Below are positions 4,974 through 5,458 of a stretch of 5,458 bases of DNA, one piece after another. Positions within the stretch are counted from its first letter, which is position 1. Each line of letters opens with the position of its first letter. Source of the stretch: an uncultured Dehalococcoidia bacterium. Lineage in GTDB: Bacteria > Chloroflexota > Dehalococcoidia > Tepidiformales > Tepidiformaceae. The DNA is taken from assembly GCA_937864275.1 (NCBI GenBank), contig CALMIW010000692.1, positions 1 to 5,458 on the forward strand. The letters run 5' to 3'. Made by a program: the position numbers and the translations under genes. The notes under the pieces are model-generated. The model was not told the origin of the DNA and did no database searches. It saw only the letters and a program-made list of their open reading frames with translations.

Positions 4974-5270
4974 TTACTCGCTCTCGACACGAATACGGGA
5001 GCAGTCTCGAAGGGTGTAGTCCTTCGGGTGTCTGTGCGCGACGGACCCATCGGGCATCACGATGGCGTGGAAAGTTCCAATATGCCGCTCGTTCGGCGTG
5101 AACACCTTCACGATTTGGGAACGTCCGCCGGAGTACATTGGGTTCAGTGCGACGGATTCATGGACGACAATAAGACGCAAGACACCCGCAGCCAGCTTGC
5201 CATCAACGTCGTTGTCAGCCCACACTTGCACGATTTCCGTCATGGAGACCACGGATATGTCCCGCCGCAT
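4974..5270 (-). CDS. Hypothetical small protein, unrecognised
   Basis: A 98-residue frame that I do not recognise. From Met10 it reads as a plausible soluble protein with a hydrophobic stretch (AAGVLRLIVV) and a C-terminal half rich in alternating strand-like residues and histidines: HIGTFHAIVMPDGSVAHRHP, then KDYTLRDC. No membrane segment, signal peptide or known domain is visible. Codon composition favours this strand over the overlapping plus-strand frames, though third-position G/C is lower than in the protease gene. ATG 5270 has GGTGG 8 nt upstream; ATG 5243 (89 residues) is an alternative without a ribosome binding site. It converges on ssrA and lies head to head with the ORF at 5257. 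Position next to an ssrA 3' end and different codon use suggest acquired DNA. Confidence 0.5.
   Translation of the reverse strand: MRRDISVVSMTEIVQVWADNDVDGKLAAGVLRLIVVHESVALNPMYSGGRSQIVKVFTPNERHIGTFHAIVMPDGSVAHRHPKDYTLRDCSRIRVESE
5244..5247 (+). promoter_or_regulatory. Ribosome binding site for the right-edge ORF
   Basis: GGAG lies 9 nt before ATG 5257 on the plus strand. It supports that start over the in-frame ATGs at 5242 and 5284, which lack such a site. Confidence 0.4.
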
Positions 5271-5458
5271 TCAGATTGCCACCATGCGCAACGCTCGCAT
5301 CCTCAGTGAGATTCGAGCGGCGGTTCGCACTGGCCTGGACGCTGATCGGGTCGCTGACTTCTTGGCGAATGTCGACTGGTCTACTGTGAGTGAGGCCCCT
5401 TCAGGAAAACGCGCCCAGCTAGGTGTTCCTCAGGTGAGGGTGAACGAGAAAACCGGAC
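5257..5458 (+). CDS. Hypothetical protein, partial, runs off the right edge
   Basis: An open frame from ATG 5257 with no stop before the window end (67 complete codons). The start is supported by GGAG at 5244-5247. The visible N-terminus begins MSRRIQIATMRNARILSEIR, followed by a likely amphipathic helix (RAAVRTGLDADRVADFLANV) and a polar stretch. I recognise no family. Third-position G/C is clearly lower than in the upstream core genes. The 5' end overlaps that of the minus-strand ORF if the latter starts at 5270, or lies 13 nt from it if that starts at 5243, which leaves little room for separate promoters. One of the two starts, or one of the ORFs, may be wrong. The frame is also open upstream to at least 5062, but there it is antisense to the other ORF. 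Confidence 0.5.
   Translation, partial: MSRRIQIATMRNARILSEIRAAVRTGLDADRVADFLANVDWSTVSEAPSGKRAQLGVPQVRVNEKTG

Noticed and set aside
5062..5256. Upstream extension of the right-edge plus ORF to ATG 5062
   Set aside because: The frame stays open but lies fully antisense to the minus ORF, lacks a ribosome binding site, and its codon pattern is poorer than that of the minus strand.
5028..5309. 93-codon plus-strand frame near the right edge
   Set aside because: It mirrors the minus-strand ORF, has a His-rich low-quality composition typical of an antisense frame, and overlaps the better-supported plus ORF at 5257.
1..5458. CRISPR array, insertion sequence or tRNA genes
   Set aside because: No spaced long repeats, no transposase-like frame with terminal inverted repeats, and no cloverleaf other than the tRNA-like domain of tmRNA were seen.

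Overview
The window is high-GC bacterial chromosomal DNA, about 65% GC by eye, with strong third-position G/C bias in its core genes. The best taxonomic guess is a Chloroflexota-like bacterium. This rests on the inferred tmRNA tag ending LALAA, which as I recall resembles the Chloroflexus tag, on a FliA/WhiG-type sigma factor, and on a ctp-smpB-ssrA gene order. It is an inference; no ribosomal RNA or other marker is present.

Layout, left to right. Positions 1-121 hold no gene I can recognise, only inverted repeats that probably end the leftward transcript. Positions 185-958 (minus) encode a FliA/WhiG-type sigma factor, followed on its 3' side by a 13-bp perfect hairpin (122-153). Positions 959-1258 are a divergent intergenic region. 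It carries three copies of CGGTKACA at an exact 22-bp period, a related half-site array continuing to about 1141, and an extended -10 promoter (1176-1184) for the rightward gene. Positions 1259-2371 (plus) encode a cytoplasmic TolB/WD40-like beta-propeller protein of unknown role. After a 211-bp gap with a promoter comes a membrane-anchored S41 carboxy-terminal processing protease (2583-3905). A classic intrinsic terminator follows, placed only 14 nt before the start codon of smpB (3980-4432). The tmRNA gene ssrA (4467-4832) follows smpB directly. It has its own extended -10 promoter overlapping the end of smpB, an encoded CCA end, and a strong terminator (4845-4871).

Downstream of ssrA the character changes. 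Codon use is less G/C-biased, and two small unrecognised ORFs lie head to head with overlapping or nearly touching 5' ends: 4974-5270 minus, and 5257 to beyond the window end plus. The 3' end of ssrA is a common integration target, so this may be the edge of an acquired segment, but no integrase or second att copy is visible here.

Functionally, SmpB and tmRNA form the trans-translation ribosome-rescue pair. The adjacent C-terminal processing protease belongs to the family whose E. coli member Prc/Tsp degrades exported ssrA-tagged proteins, so tagging and tag-specific proteolysis are encoded side by side. I see no wholly new system. The most unusual features are the 22-bp repeat array, the reading frame of the tmRNA tag, and the terminator-like hairpin immediately before smpB.
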